Source: Alphaproteobacteria bacterium
GTDB lineage: Bacteria; Pseudomonadota; Alphaproteobacteria; Rs-D84
Length of the DNA stretch: 39,992 nt
Reading direction: 5' to 3'
Assembly: GCA_017522445.1 (NCBI GenBank)
Contig: JAFWZK010000057.1
Span: 1 to 39,992 of the forward strand
Part shown: positions 25,066 through 34,242 of the stretch, piece by piece
Layout: each line of letters begins with the position of its first letter
How positions within the stretch are numbered: position 1 is the first letter of the stretch
The notes under the pieces: generated by a model
Told to the model about the DNA's origin: nothing
Databases searched by the model: none
The model's input: only the letters and a program-made list of their open reading frames with translations
Translations under genes and position numbers: made by a program

Positions 25066-25094
25066 TTGAATTATGTCTTTTTTATTGCTAAGAT
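25066..25094 (+). promoter_or_regulatory. Probable promoter of the lipid A gene cluster
   Basis: TTGAAT (25066-25071) and TAAGAT (25089-25094) have 17-base spacing, 38 bases before the GTG start at 25133. The rest of the gap 24979-25132 holds only this and the divergent tRNA promoter. Confidence 0.45.
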
Positions 25095-25132
25095 TTGTTT
25101 CAATATAGCTGTACAATTAAGGATTTTTAGTC

Positions 25133-25933
25133 GTGATTAAAAATAAAAAGTTCAGAAAATATTGGAAAAAATTCTGGCAACCTATCCTGGGGTTGGGGAT
25201 TTTTCAGTGGATTGTTGCAGCTTTTATGGCTGTTCCAATCTGGTTTGTTTATTTTACGTCAAAAAAACAGGTGTCTAATATTGATGTGTTCTATGAATAC
25301 CGCAAAAAACCTGCGATTTTTGTCGTTTGGCATGGACGAAGTATGATGTTTGGGCCAATCGCTTTATTGGGCGGATTAAAGGCGTACGTGGTTGCCAGTC
25401 GACATAAAGATGGACGTATGATGGCCAAATTGCAACGCTTGTTCGGTATGAAGGCGATTTATGGTTCTACACACAAAGGTGGGGTTTCAGTCCTGCGTGA
25501 AGGATTGCGTGTTTTGTCACACGGAAAATATGGAATTTGTATGTCGCCAGATGGACCAGGGGGACCTTCATTAAGGGTTCAAGATGGTGCAATGTATTTC
25601 GCAAAAATGAGTGGGGTACCAATTATTCCGGTCTGCTATACATGTTCGCGGGCCTGGATTCAGGAAAGATGGGACAGGTATTTGGTGGCGTTGCCTTTTT
25701 CTAAAATAGTTTGTAATATCGGTAATCCAGTATTTGTGCCAAGACGGGCAACAGCCCAAGAGTTTGAATCTATCAGAAAAAATCTGGAAGACTTTATGGT
25801 TAAACAAATGCGAGAGTTAGATGCAAAATTTAACCTGCCGGTCGTTGAACAAGATTTGACCTCGTCTGAATTTAAACGCAAAAAACGCGAGGCCGCAGAA
25901 CAAAAAAAACATCGTAAAAAAGGAAAGCAATAA
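25133..25933 (+). CDS. Lysophospholipid acyltransferase-like protein (DUF374)
   Basis: A 266-residue membrane-associated acyltransferase-fold protein. It starts with GTG, supported by AAGGA nine bases upstream. One hydrophobic segment (about 23-42) is followed by the DUF374 region: FVVWHGRSMMFGP, ASRHKDGRMMAKL, YGSTHKGGVSVLREG, MSPDGPGGPSLRVQDG. The C-terminus is very basic (EFKRKKREAAEQKKHRKKGKQ). DUF374 genes commonly sit next to lpxK or waaA in alphaproteobacteria, as here, so a role in lipid A or membrane lipid acylation is likely but unproven. It overlaps lpxK by one base. Confidence 0.85.
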   Translation: MIKNKKFRKYWKKFWQPILGLGIFQWIVAAFMAVPIWFVYFTSKKQVSNIDVFYEYRKKPAIFVVWHGRSMMFGPIALLGGLKAYVVASRHKDGRMMAKLQRLFGMKAIYGSTHKGGVSVLREGLRVLSHGKYGICMSPDGPGGPSLRVQDGAMYFAKMSGVPIIPVCYTCSRAWIQERWDRYLVALPFSKIVCNIGNPVFVPRRATAQEFESIRKNLEDFMVKQMRELDAKFNLPVVEQDLTSSEFKRKKREAAEQKKHRKKGKQ

Positions 25934-26832
25934 TGAAAACTCCATGGTGGTTTTTAACAAAAAATCCAGTCGCAATTTTGTTGGTGCCTGTTTCATGGGT
26001 GTACTTTTTAATTGGGCGAATTGTGTTTTTGTTCAGAAAAATAAAACCCATAAAATCAAAAAGAAAAATTATTTGCGTGGGTAATATTCTGGCCGGTGGT
26101 GTTGGAAAAACACCCGTCGTGCGTACAATAGCAAGTCGTATCGGCGCCGTCGTTGTTATGCGGGGATATAAAAAAGGTAAAAATAATGGCGATGTTGGAG
26201 ATGAAGCAGCTATGCTGGCACGGGCAGGACTGGTGGTGCATGTGGGGGACAGAAAGTCTAATATCGTTTTGCTGAATAAACAAAAAGATAAAACACCAAT
26301 CGTTATGGATGATGGATTGCAAAATCCAACAATTAAAAAAGATATTAAAATACTGGTGTTCGATCAAAGTATTGGATTTGGTAATGGTTTTATGTTGCCA
26401 GCAGGACCTTTGCGGGTGCCAAAAAAATTCACAAAAGATGCTGATGCTATTATTCTGATTAAAAATAAACGTGTGAAAAAAAACTTTGACCTGCCCGTCG
26501 GTATACCAGTGTTTAATGCAGAAAATTCCACAATTTCACCGTATGATGATAATGAAAAACTGGTCGCGTTCGCAGGTATCGGATATCCAAAAAAATTCTT
26601 TGATTCACTGAAAAATGTTGTGGCAAAATTCGGTTTCCCAGACCACTATCAGTACACAAATGATGATTTGCAAAAATTAATCGTGTTGGCAAATAAAAAA
26701 AATGCCAGATTAATTACAACTGAAAAAGATTGGGTCAGATTGTCGCCACAAATGCAGGATGTAATTAAATATGCAAAACTGGAAACTGTAATAGAAAATA
26801 GATTTTGGGACTGGTTAAAAGAAAGGATGTAA
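25933..26832 (+). CDS. lpxK: Tetraacyldisaccharide 4'-kinase LpxK
   Basis: Phosphorylates the 4' position of the lipid A precursor at the inner membrane. The N-terminal membrane helix is at about 12-34, then the unusual P-loop GNILAGGVGKT (residues 50-60), MRGYKKG, GDEAAMLAR, VMDDGLQNP and FDQSIGFGNGFMLPAGPLRVP. The last is a strong LpxK signature. The C-terminal half has GFPDHYQYTNDDL and TTEKDWVRL. 299 residues is a little short (usual 310-340). It lies between the DUF374 gene and lpxC. Confidence 0.95.
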   Translation: MKTPWWFLTKNPVAILLVPVSWVYFLIGRIVFLFRKIKPIKSKRKIICVGNILAGGVGKTPVVRTIASRIGAVVVMRGYKKGKNNGDVGDEAAMLARAGLVVHVGDRKSNIVLLNKQKDKTPIVMDDGLQNPTIKKDIKILVFDQSIGFGNGFMLPAGPLRVPKKFTKDADAIILIKNKRVKKNFDLPVGIPVFNAENSTISPYDDNEKLVAFAGIGYPKKFFDSLKNVVAKFGFPDHYQYTNDDLQKLIVLANKKNARLITTEKDWVRLSPQMQDVIKYAKLETVIENRFWDWLKERM

Positions 26833-26833
26833 T

Positions 26834-27763
26834 ATGATGGAAGTTGACTTTTCTGGTGTGGGAATTCATTCGGGAAATAATGTTAATCTGGTGGTGAAAC
26901 CAACCAAAGAAAAAGGAATCTTTTTCCGCAGGGTCGATATGCAAAAATCTGAACTGATACCCGCAACGTTTGATAATGTAGGCGAGGCAAAACTGCGAAA
27001 TACTACAATCGGTAATCCAAATGCAGAACATGTCCAGACAATTGAACATTTAATGGCCGCACTGTTTATCACAGGTATAGATGGGGCAATCGTTGAAATA
27101 GATGGACCAGAAACACCAATATTGGATGGCAGTGCCGCACAATTTATAGAAAAAATACGTGCCGCAGGTATTAAACCAAATAAAATGAAAAAAATTGTCG
27201 TAAAAAAAGAAGTCGTCGCAAAGGCAAATGAAATTACACGACAGTTGCCAATCTTGGTCAGATTAAAAATGTGGATGTTAAATAAAATCGCCGGCAGAAA
27301 AAGCGATGGTTTTGTTAAACTGTCTCCAAATAATGGGAATTGTTTGAATATAAATGCAACCTTGGTTTATCCAGAAAAAATAATAGGAAAACAATCTTGC
27401 CGTTATGTGTATGATGGTACGGATGATAGTGTGGCGGATTTTGTACAGAACTTTGCACAGGCCAGAACATTCGGTAAATATTCCGAATGGGAATATCTGA
27501 AAAAACGTGGTATGGGACGGGGGGCAAATGAAAATAATGTTATCGCATTAAATGATGCAGGTGATGGAACAATAAATAAAACAATTTGGCCAGATGAATT
27601 TGTTAGACATAAAATCATAGATGTGGTCGGTGATATGTTTACCACAGGTGGTGTCGTTTGTGCCGATTTAATATCTTTTAAAGGAAGTCATGCAATGAAT
27701 AATCTGGTGCTGAAAAAACTGTTCAGTAACCCAGATAATTATGATATAATAGAACCAGAATAA
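26834..27763 (+). CDS. lpxC: UDP-3-O-acyl-N-acetylglucosamine deacetylase LpxC
   Basis: Zinc enzyme for the committed step of lipid A synthesis. The visible residues are E71-H72 in TIEHLMAAL, GPETPILDGSAA, RGMGRGANENNV, the second zinc pair H259 and D263 in HKIIDVVGD, and catalytic H286 in GSHAMNN. The 27-residue spacing of the last three matches the E. coli enzyme. Between the two halves there are about 28 more residues than in E. coli, around EITRQLPILVRLKMWMLNKIAGRKS. The N-terminus lacks about eight residues. An AAAGGATG ribosome site lies in the end of lpxK. It is not in the usual dcw position. Confidence 0.93.
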   Translation: MMEVDFSGVGIHSGNNVNLVVKPTKEKGIFFRRVDMQKSELIPATFDNVGEAKLRNTTIGNPNAEHVQTIEHLMAALFITGIDGAIVEIDGPETPILDGSAAQFIEKIRAAGIKPNKMKKIVVKKEVVAKANEITRQLPILVRLKMWMLNKIAGRKSDGFVKLSPNNGNCLNINATLVYPEKIIGKQSCRYVYDGTDDSVADFVQNFAQARTFGKYSEWEYLKKRGMGRGANENNVIALNDAGDGTINKTIWPDEFVRHKIIDVVGDMFTTGGVVCADLISFKGSHAMNNLVLKKLFSNPDNYDIIEPE

Positions 27764-27777
27764 AAAAGAAGGTATAT

Positions 27778-28146
27778 ATGAAGAAATTTTTTGCGTTGTT
27801 TGCTGTCTTGTTCATGGTTGCTGCATGTGGGGGATTAATAAAAAACGAAAATGGCAGCCAATATTTGACCAAATTAGATGCAGAACCAATTGGGTGTACG
27901 TTTTTATATAAACTGGAATCAGAAGTGTCGGTCTATGATGCAGATGATGCACGCAGATATCTGGAAAACAGAATAGTTGATCAGGCCAGACCAGGTAATG
28001 CATATTGGATTACCAGCCAAAGAACAAAACCAAATGAATGGGTTATATTTGGGCCTGAACGGGCGTTCGTTCTGGTCGCAAATGTTTATGATTGCCCGCG
28101 TCCAAATAATGTTCGTACCGCAACAGATATATTGACTGATTTTTAA
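27778..28146 (+). CDS. Small lipoprotein, possibly DUF4156-like
   Basis: 122 residues. The signal peptide ends in a lipobox (MVAAC, Cys at 17), so the protein is lipidated and carried to the membrane. The mature part resembles small enterobacterial lipoproteins of the DUF4156 type: LDAEPIGCTFLYKLE, DARRYLENRIVDQARPGNAYWI. The similarity is weak and by eye. A further Cys pair could form a disulphide. It follows lpxC by 14 bases with AAGAAGG as ribosome site, then a terminator. Function unknown. Confidence 0.65.
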   Translation: MKKFFALFAVLFMVAACGGLIKNENGSQYLTKLDAEPIGCTFLYKLESEVSVYDADDARRYLENRIVDQARPGNAYWITSQRTKPNEWVIFGPERAFVLVANVYDCPRPNNVRTATDILTDF

Positions 28147-28170
28147 ATGCAGAATATCTAATTAAATATA

Positions 28171-28190
28171 ATCCCCAAACGGGGGTTTTT
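28171..28190 (+). terminator. Terminator after the lipid A cluster
   Basis: The stem CCCC/GGGG with loop AAAC, plus a T-run, lies 25 bases after the lipoprotein stop. Confidence 0.75.
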
Positions 28191-28192
28191 GT

Positions 28193-28222
28193 TTGCGTTG
28201 TTTTATTCTTTTGTGTTATAAT
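28193..28222 (+). promoter_or_regulatory. Probable promoter of the pil operon
   Basis: A perfect TATAAT (28217-28222) is preceded by TTGCGT (28193-28198) at 18-base spacing. It is followed by a GAGAGAGAG ribosome site at 28239-28247. Confidence 0.55.
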
Positions 28223-28248
28223 ATTAAACGAATATTCAGAGAGAGAGT

Positions 28249-29514
28249 TTGTTGGCCAGTCAAATTATATCTGTTAACAGAAGAAAATACGCAGTCGGTC
28301 TGTTTTGGCAGCCCGTCGGTGCAGGTTTTGCACCACGTAATTATGCACGCAGTTTGGCACATAATATAGATAAAAAACTGAATCTGTATACAGAATATCG
28401 GGCCATGATTGGACTGGGGGCACGCAGATACGGACAGCGGGTCGGTATGATAAGTGCCGCCGCAGAGGTTATGGAAAGTTTTTCTGAATATACTTCCTTT
28501 TTGGCCGTGTTCCAGTTGAACAAAGTGTTCTTTTTGGTCGCTGCACGTAATGGTGTTATCCTGGAAGATAAAATATTCTATTCAGAAGATGAAGCACGAA
28601 ATGAATATATGAAATTGTCCGAAATCCCAGATTGGGGGGCGTTCTTTGCACCTGGGGTCTGGGGAATGCCGCGGGCCGCAGAAAGAAATCTGGCAGATTT
28701 GTTGACAGGGCGTTCGCATGCCGTGCTGCATTCAATCAGTCGATTTGGTACAGGTATGATATCGGTGGGATTGATTGTGTTATTTGTATTGGGATTGGGG
28801 GTGGTGTTCAAAGATTCTGTTAAACAGGTTATGCAACCAAAACAGAAAATTGAAGGGCTGAATCCAGAACTGGTCGCGGAATATCATAAGCAAATCGAAC
28901 AAAAAAATAAAGAACTGGATGAACAGTTTGAAATCGAAAAAGTGGCACCGCCTGAACCAATTGTTATGCCGTTTGAAATCTTGCCAGACAGAATAGAACG
29001 GGCAAAAGTGTGCTATCAGGCAATGGGGTTTTTGATGCAGCCAATCCCAGGATGGAATCAGGTCTGGGTGCGGTGTTCTGAAAATGGGGCCGTGGCCGAA
29101 TTAAAACGAACATTCGGTACATTGGGGGATTTTTACGCGGTGGCAAACGAATTGATGGCGGGTGCATTTGTTCAGGAACTGGATGAAAATACCGTGCGGG
29201 TAAGTGCAAACCTGCCTGTGATAGATGTTGTCGCGTCCCAAGATGAACGCGATGCAGAGACCATTGTTCGTGATATTACAACACTGTTCCAGGAAATAGA
29301 TACAGATGTCGTAACGCAAATAGTGGTGGATACTTTGACCAATGGGGTCGATGTAGAAAAAATTAATCTGGTCGAGGTAGAGGTTAACTCGAAACTGGTG
29401 CCAATGCAATTTATGAAGATATTCGAGGAATTTGGCGGCGTGTATATGGTGCAATGTGCATGGGATGTGCGGTCGCGGATGTGGAACTATGAGGTGATAA
29501 TCTATGCAAAGTAA
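28249..29514 (+). CDS. pilO: PilO-like type IVb pilus accessory protein
   Basis: 421 residues resembling the R64 thin-pilus accessory protein PilO (PAP_PilO family). The N-terminal cytoplasmic part has the early motif RRKYAVGLFWQP, one membrane segment lies at about 168-188 (GMISVGLIVLFVLGLGVVF), then a periplasmic coiled coil and two alpha-beta domains. The start is TTG at 28249 or the adjacent TTG at 28252; the polypurine ribosome site favours the second. The family match is weaker than for pilQ/pilR and leans on gene order O-P-Q-R. It overlaps pilP by 11 bases. Confidence 0.75.
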   Translation: MLASQIISVNRRKYAVGLFWQPVGAGFAPRNYARSLAHNIDKKLNLYTEYRAMIGLGARRYGQRVGMISAAAEVMESFSEYTSFLAVFQLNKVFFLVAARNGVILEDKIFYSEDEARNEYMKLSEIPDWGAFFAPGVWGMPRAAERNLADLLTGRSHAVLHSISRFGTGMISVGLIVLFVLGLGVVFKDSVKQVMQPKQKIEGLNPELVAEYHKQIEQKNKELDEQFEIEKVAPPEPIVMPFEILPDRIERAKVCYQAMGFLMQPIPGWNQVWVRCSENGAVAELKRTFGTLGDFYAVANELMAGAFVQELDENTVRVSANLPVIDVVASQDERDAETIVRDITTLFQEIDTDVVTQIVVDTLTNGVDVEKINLVEVEVNSKLVPMQFMKIFEEFGGVYMVQCAWDVRSRMWNYEVIIYAK

Positions 29515-30181
29515 AAGTATGTTTTTGGTTGGTTTTATTGTGTGTGCGATGTCTGTTAATACATTCGCTGCAACAACCCAAGTTACAGAAGAAGTTGAAA
29601 TTATAGAAGAAGATGCATCTGCAAACGCGGTTGCAGATTATCAGGTTGAGGGGTCTTTGTTCCAGCAAATTACAGAATTGGAACAGGAAAAAATATTGAT
29701 GCAGTTGGAAAAAGAACGGGCACAGCTGGATTTGGAACTGGACAGATTGGCGGCAGAAAAAATTAAACTGCATATGGAAATCGATACTTTGTCCGGACGG
29801 GCCGAACAACAACAACAGGAAATAGAAACACAAAAGGCAAAGCTGGAAGCCGAAGCCGCACGTATAGAACGTGAAAAAGAATCCTGGATGGCGGATGCAG
29901 AACGTAAAATCTCTCAGCAGTCAAACTCGGCTGCAGGGTCGCAACCAGAAGAAGCACCACTGGTCGATATTACAAAAAAATACAGGTTGGTTAATGTTGT
30001 TGGGGCCGGGTCCCAGCTGCAGGCAACAATAGAAGATTTAGACAGTGGACAAAGTCGTCGCGTCAGCGTAGGACGTGATGTTGATGGTTTCACAGTAAAG
30101 TCTATTTCACTGTATGATGGGGTCGTGTTCGTGGATCCCCAGGGAACAACACAAACGTTAAATGTCAGCAATGGGAAGTAA
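29504..30181 (+). CDS. pilP: PilP-like type IVb pilus biogenesis protein
   Basis: 225 residues, exported. The signal peptide (SMFLVGFIVCAMSVNTFA) is at about residues 4-23. A long charged coiled coil (about 45-130, rich in E, Q, L and K) follows, then a C-terminal beta domain with YRLVNVVGAGSQLQATIEDLDSGQSRRVSVGRDV, the pattern of R64-type PilP. In R64 PilP is thought to link inner-membrane parts to the secretin. It overlaps pilO by 11 bases and is 7 bases from pilQ. Confidence 0.78.
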   Translation: MQSKSMFLVGFIVCAMSVNTFAATTQVTEEVEIIEEDASANAVADYQVEGSLFQQITELEQEKILMQLEKERAQLDLELDRLAAEKIKLHMEIDTLSGRAEQQQQEIETQKAKLEAEAARIEREKESWMADAERKISQQSNSAAGSQPEEAPLVDITKKYRLVNVVGAGSQLQATIEDLDSGQSRRVSVGRDVDGFTVKSISLYDGVVFVDPQGTTQTLNVSNGK

Positions 30182-30188
30182 TTAAACA

Positions 30189-31820
30189 ATGGTCAAAGAA
30201 AATGTCTTGGATACCAGTTTGATAGACCAGCAACCATCTGTCCCGGTGGGATTGGAAAATGCTGAATCAAAAGATATTCTGGATTATTTGTTTGCAAATG
30301 GAAACAGATTGCTGACCGTGACAGGTGCAGTATTCGAATTGCCACGTGATACACAGGGAATAATTGCCTATTTTTCAGGGGGCGAGATTATTATTTCCAG
30401 AACACACAGATTTGATGGACGGGTGCTGGCGTTTATAGAATTGCTGAAAAAACGCGGAAAAAAAATCAAAGAACCGTTCTATTCTGACCTGGGGTTGGTG
30501 GCAAATATTTATAAGTCTTATGAATTACGTTTGGGGGCCGCTGGACGTACCAAGGTGGACTTTGATAATCAAATGCAAAAGGACTTTGTTGATATTATCG
30601 CCAAGGCCGCAGCACAAAAGGTTTCTGATGTCCATATAGAGGTGGCTGACCAGACAACTGTGTTTTTCCGAATTGATGGCAGTATGCAACCAGTTATGGA
30701 ATATAACTCGCAATGGGGCGAGTCGTTCGTGCGTGCCGCGTTTGCTTCGTCTGATATGTCAAATGCAAACTATGCACAAAATGAATATCAGTCTGCACAA
30801 AAAGATGGACGGACACCACTGCGTGGAACCAAGGATTTATATCTGCCCAGTGGGGTGCTGGGGGTGCGTATGCAATTCAACCCAATCGCATTTGGCAGCA
30901 GGTATGTGGTTATGCGATTGTTGTACGATAACCCGTCCGAAGGTATTAAAACAGAACAAGAGTTTGGACCATATGAACAAAGACTGTTGGCACGTATGCG
31001 GTCGTTCCCAACAGGACTGGTTATTGTGGCGGGACCAACCAGTTCAGGTAAATCCACTACGTTGGTCAGAAATATGGCACTGATGTTAAAAGAAAGAAAT
31101 TATGAAATTAATCTGATTACGGTCGAAAACCCCGTCGAACAAAAGATTTTTGGTGCACGACAAATGCCGGTTGTTAATACAACAAACGAAGAACAACGCG
31201 AAGAAAAGTATGTGGAAGCGTTGGCCGCAGCACTGCGAAGCGACCCTGATACGTTAATGGTGGGGGAAATTCGTACGTTGGCCGCTGCGGAACTGACTGT
31301 GCGAGGAGCGTTGTCTGGGCATAATGTGTGGACAACACTGCATGCCAATTCTGCAATGGCTGCTTTGACGCGTCTGCTGGACCTGGGGGTTGAACCGTTT
31401 AAGTTAAAAGAAGAAACCTTGATGCGGGGACTGGTGTCAATGCGACTGTTTAAAAAATTATGCCCGCATTGCAAAGAACAATTAAAAAATCATCCAGAAA
31501 GTGGCGCCTATAAACGCATGATGGATATGTACAGCGAGTTGGGCGTTAATCAGGCATTTATTCGTGGCAGTGGATGCGAGTACTGCAAAGGAACAGGTAC
31601 AATCGGGCGTATCAAGGCTGGGGAAATTATTATCACCAACAGCGAATTTTTAAGACTGGCATTGGCGGGTAATACTGATGGGGCGGTGCGATACTGGCTG
31701 GAAGAAATGAACGGCAGAACGCTGAAAGAGGCCGCAGCCGCACTGGTTCTGCAGGGAATTATCGGTGTAGATGAAATGGAGCGTTGGGTCGGTTATATAA
31801 ATGATCCAGGGACATACTGA
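30189..31820 (+). CDS. pilQ: PilQ-like type IVb pilus assembly ATPase (GspE/PilB superfamily)
   Basis: Cytoplasmic hexameric ATPase that drives pilus extension. Here PilQ is the R64 name for the ATPase, not the secretin of type IVa pili. Features in order: an N-terminal domain (1-140), KVSDVHIEVADQTTVFFRIDG, the P-loop G282-PTSSGKS-289, Walker B TLMVGEIR (about 355-362) with the following TLHANSA His box, and a zinc motif C425-x2-C428 ... C463-x2-C466. At 543 residues it matches the family. Three bases separate it from pilR. Confidence 0.93.
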   Translation: MVKENVLDTSLIDQQPSVPVGLENAESKDILDYLFANGNRLLTVTGAVFELPRDTQGIIAYFSGGEIIISRTHRFDGRVLAFIELLKKRGKKIKEPFYSDLGLVANIYKSYELRLGAAGRTKVDFDNQMQKDFVDIIAKAAAQKVSDVHIEVADQTTVFFRIDGSMQPVMEYNSQWGESFVRAAFASSDMSNANYAQNEYQSAQKDGRTPLRGTKDLYLPSGVLGVRMQFNPIAFGSRYVVMRLLYDNPSEGIKTEQEFGPYEQRLLARMRSFPTGLVIVAGPTSSGKSTTLVRNMALMLKERNYEINLITVENPVEQKIFGARQMPVVNTTNEEQREEKYVEALAAALRSDPDTLMVGEIRTLAAAELTVRGALSGHNVWTTLHANSAMAALTRLLDLGVEPFKLKEETLMRGLVSMRLFKKLCPHCKEQLKNHPESGAYKRMMDMYSELGVNQAFIRGSGCEYCKGTGTIGRIKAGEIIITNSEFLRLALAGNTDGAVRYWLEEMNGRTLKEAAAALVLQGIIGVDEMERWVGYINDPGTY

Positions 31821-31822
31821 GA

Positions 31823-32893
31823 ATGAATAAACTGGAACTGTTGTATGCAAAACTGATTTTTCGGACGAATACCGAAAAACGTATGGCCATCTGTCGCAAG
31901 TTGGCATCGCTGTTGCGTAATGACTTTACATTAATAGATGCGCTGGAACGTTTGGAAATGGTGGAATCGCAAAATGGTAGAAAACCAAACGAACCCTTTG
32001 CAATCGTTATGCGAGAATGGCAAAAAAACCTGGAACGAGGAATGAGCTTTTCCGAGGCAACACGTGGATGGGTGCCACCAGATGAAACACTGTTGGTGAC
32101 CAGTGGTAATCTGTCAAATCTGGTTGTGGCGTTGGAAAATGTTGGACGTGTCGTAGATGGAACACAGCGTATCAGACGTGCAATGACAACCGCAGTTGCA
32201 TATCCACTGTTTCTGTTGGCGTTGACGTTCGGTATTATTATTATGGTGGGAATCTATTTGGTGCCACCATTGTTAGAGGTTGCAGGTAATGATATTGTTT
32301 GGCGGGGAACTGCAAAATCACTGATTATCTTGTCGGACTGGGCAATAAATTATTGGTATGTGTTCCTGGTCGGATTCGCAGGATTTGTTGGGGTCGTGTG
32401 GTTAAGTTTGCCAAACTGGTCGGGACGTGTGCGGACGATGTTCGATAATTTGCCACCGTGGAGTACATATAAAATTCAGGTGTCGGTCGGATGGTTGATG
32501 AGTTTGGCCGCCATGGTCGGGGCAGGGGTCACAATACCAGATGCAATGCGAATGCTGGCCGATAATGCAAACAGGTATTTACGCAGTATCCTGGAAAAAG
32601 CACTGCGGTTCATCGCAAATGGTGATAATCTGGGGGTGGCATTGAATCATACAAAAAGCAACTTTCCAGATAATGAAATTGTCGGGGATTTGACAATATA
32701 TGCCGATATGAACGGGTTCGGGGAAAACCTGAAACGGGTGGCTGATGATTATTTGAATGAATCTGTACGAAAAATGGAAAAAATTTCAAATATACTGAAC
32801 AGTGTGGGGATTTTGCTGGTGTCGGTAATCATTGCATGGGTGGTGTTTGGAACCTTTGAAATGCAGGAACAGATTACAGCCGCATTGTCATAA
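31823..32893 (+). CDS. pilR: PilR-like type IVb pilus inner-membrane platform protein (GspF/PilC superfamily)
   Basis: 356-residue integral protein that couples the ATPase to pilin insertion. Two GspF-type domains are separated by membrane segments at about 126-150 and 172-194, with a last one at about 325-346. The first domain has RKLASLLRNDFTLIDALERLE and RGMSFSEA; the second has MSLAAMVGAGVTIPDAMRML and DNLGVALNHTKSNFPDNEIVGDL. It ends the operon. The prepilin, peptidase and secretin genes that would follow or flank it in R64 are absent; mnmE converges 20 bases away. Confidence 0.9.
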   Translation: MNKLELLYAKLIFRTNTEKRMAICRKLASLLRNDFTLIDALERLEMVESQNGRKPNEPFAIVMREWQKNLERGMSFSEATRGWVPPDETLLVTSGNLSNLVVALENVGRVVDGTQRIRRAMTTAVAYPLFLLALTFGIIIMVGIYLVPPLLEVAGNDIVWRGTAKSLIILSDWAINYWYVFLVGFAGFVGVVWLSLPNWSGRVRTMFDNLPPWSTYKIQVSVGWLMSLAAMVGAGVTIPDAMRMLADNANRYLRSILEKALRFIANGDNLGVALNHTKSNFPDNEIVGDLTIYADMNGFGENLKRVADDYLNESVRKMEKISNILNSVGILLVSVIIAWVVFGTFEMQEQITAALS

Positions 32894-32913
32894 AAAATCT
32901 GATAATTTATTTT

Positions 32914-34239
32914 CTATTTTCCCAGACATAATTGACCAAATGTTTTATCCAAAACCTCGGTCGTGGTGATTGTACCCAATATTTTGCCAATTGCGTCCGC
33001 CGCACGGCGTGTGTGTTCGGCAAATATGTCAAAGTTGTCCCCGGATTTTATTGCACTGTTTAAATCAGAACATGCCTGTTCCAGTAATGCATGTGTGCGT
33101 GCGTTAATCGATACACCAGATTCAGCACCGTCGGTAATTTCATGAATCTTGGTACGCAGTAATTCTAATAACTGGGGCATACCATCACCAGTTTTGGCAG
33201 AAACATATAAATCAAACCTGGAATCAAAATCGGTCGATGTATCAGATTTGTTCACAATGTTTATTTTTATACTCGATTCAGTGGCCAAATTGTCGCTGCC
33301 TGTTTTATACAGGAAGGTGGTTTCCGGGGTAAATACATTTAATATAATATCCGCATTTTCAAGCTCTTTCTTAGTGCGTTCTATGCCAATGTTTTCTATT
33401 TCGTCATCGGTTTCACGGATGCCCGCTGTGTCCGACAGGTTAACCAGAAATCCATCCAGGTCCAAATTTACAGATACAACATCACGAGTGGTCCCAGCAA
33501 TGTCAGAAACAATTGCACGATTGGCACCAACCAGATAATTAAATATCGATGATTTACCCGCATTTGTTTGCCCACACAGAACAATATTTATCCCACCACG
33601 AATTGCACGTGCAGTTTTATATTTTGCCAGTGCATTTGATATTTCTGTGTGTAAATGACGTGTTCGTGTCATTATGGTTTCTGTGATATTTGCAGGTAAA
33701 TCGTCAGAATTATAATCCAGGATTGCTGCCGCATAGGCCGATATCTCGACCATTTGTTCACGCCAGGTGCTGTAAATCTGACTGTCGTGGCCCAACATAG
33801 AACGCAGGGCATGTTTGCGCTGGTTATCTGTTTGTGCATCCAGTAATGCCGCCAAACCATCAATGTCCGCCAAATCCATTTTGTTGTTATAAAAAGCACG
33901 ACGTGAAAACTCGCCAGGTGTTGCCATCCGCATGCCCAGGGTTTTCAGATATTCAAATACTGCGTTAATTGTTGCCGGTGCACCGTGTGTGTGCAGTTCA
34001 ATAATATCTGTGCCGGTAAAACTGTGTGGGGCAGGGAAATATATTGCCAAGCATTGGTCAATTAAATCGCCCGCGGTGTCGTGCAAATTGCAAAAGTATG
34101 CATGGCGGGGGGAAAAATCTGATTTGCTGATAAACTGGCTGAATGTGTCGTGCAGATTGTCACCCGATATGCGAATTACCGCAACACCGGATTTGCCGTG
34201 ACCAGATGAAAGTGCAAAAATTGTGTCGTTGTTGTTCAT
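32914..34239 (-). CDS. mnmE: tRNA modification GTPase MnmE (TrmE)
   Basis: GTPase that with MnmG forms (carboxymethyl)aminomethyl-U34. The N-terminal tetrahydrofolate-binding domain begins DTIFALSSGHGKSGVAVIRISG. The helical domain and inserted G domain have the P-loop GQTNAGKSSIFN, G2-G3 region GTTRDVVS...DTAGIRE and NKSD. The protein ends in the invariant C-x-GK as CLGK. At 441 residues it has normal length. It is four bases downstream of ruvA and probably cotranscribed. The partner mnmG is at 3676. Confidence 0.96.
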   Translation of the reverse strand: MNNNDTIFALSSGHGKSGVAVIRISGDNLHDTFSQFISKSDFSPRHAYFCNLHDTAGDLIDQCLAIYFPAPHSFTGTDIIELHTHGAPATINAVFEYLKTLGMRMATPGEFSRRAFYNNKMDLADIDGLAALLDAQTDNQRKHALRSMLGHDSQIYSTWREQMVEISAYAAAILDYNSDDLPANITETIMTRTRHLHTEISNALAKYKTARAIRGGINIVLCGQTNAGKSSIFNYLVGANRAIVSDIAGTTRDVVSVNLDLDGFLVNLSDTAGIRETDDEIENIGIERTKKELENADIILNVFTPETTFLYKTGSDNLATESSIKINIVNKSDTSTDFDSRFDLYVSAKTGDGMPQLLELLRTKIHEITDGAESGVSINARTHALLEQACSDLNSAIKSGDNFDIFAEHTRRAADAIGKILGTITTTEVLDKTFGQLCLGK

Positions 34240-34242
34240 GTT

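Noticed and set aside
28249-32893. Type II secretion or type IVa pilus operon
   Set aside because: The ATPase and platform genes are preceded by PilO/PilP-like genes in R64 order, and no gspG/pilA or pilM-N-O-P-Q (IVa) genes are present.
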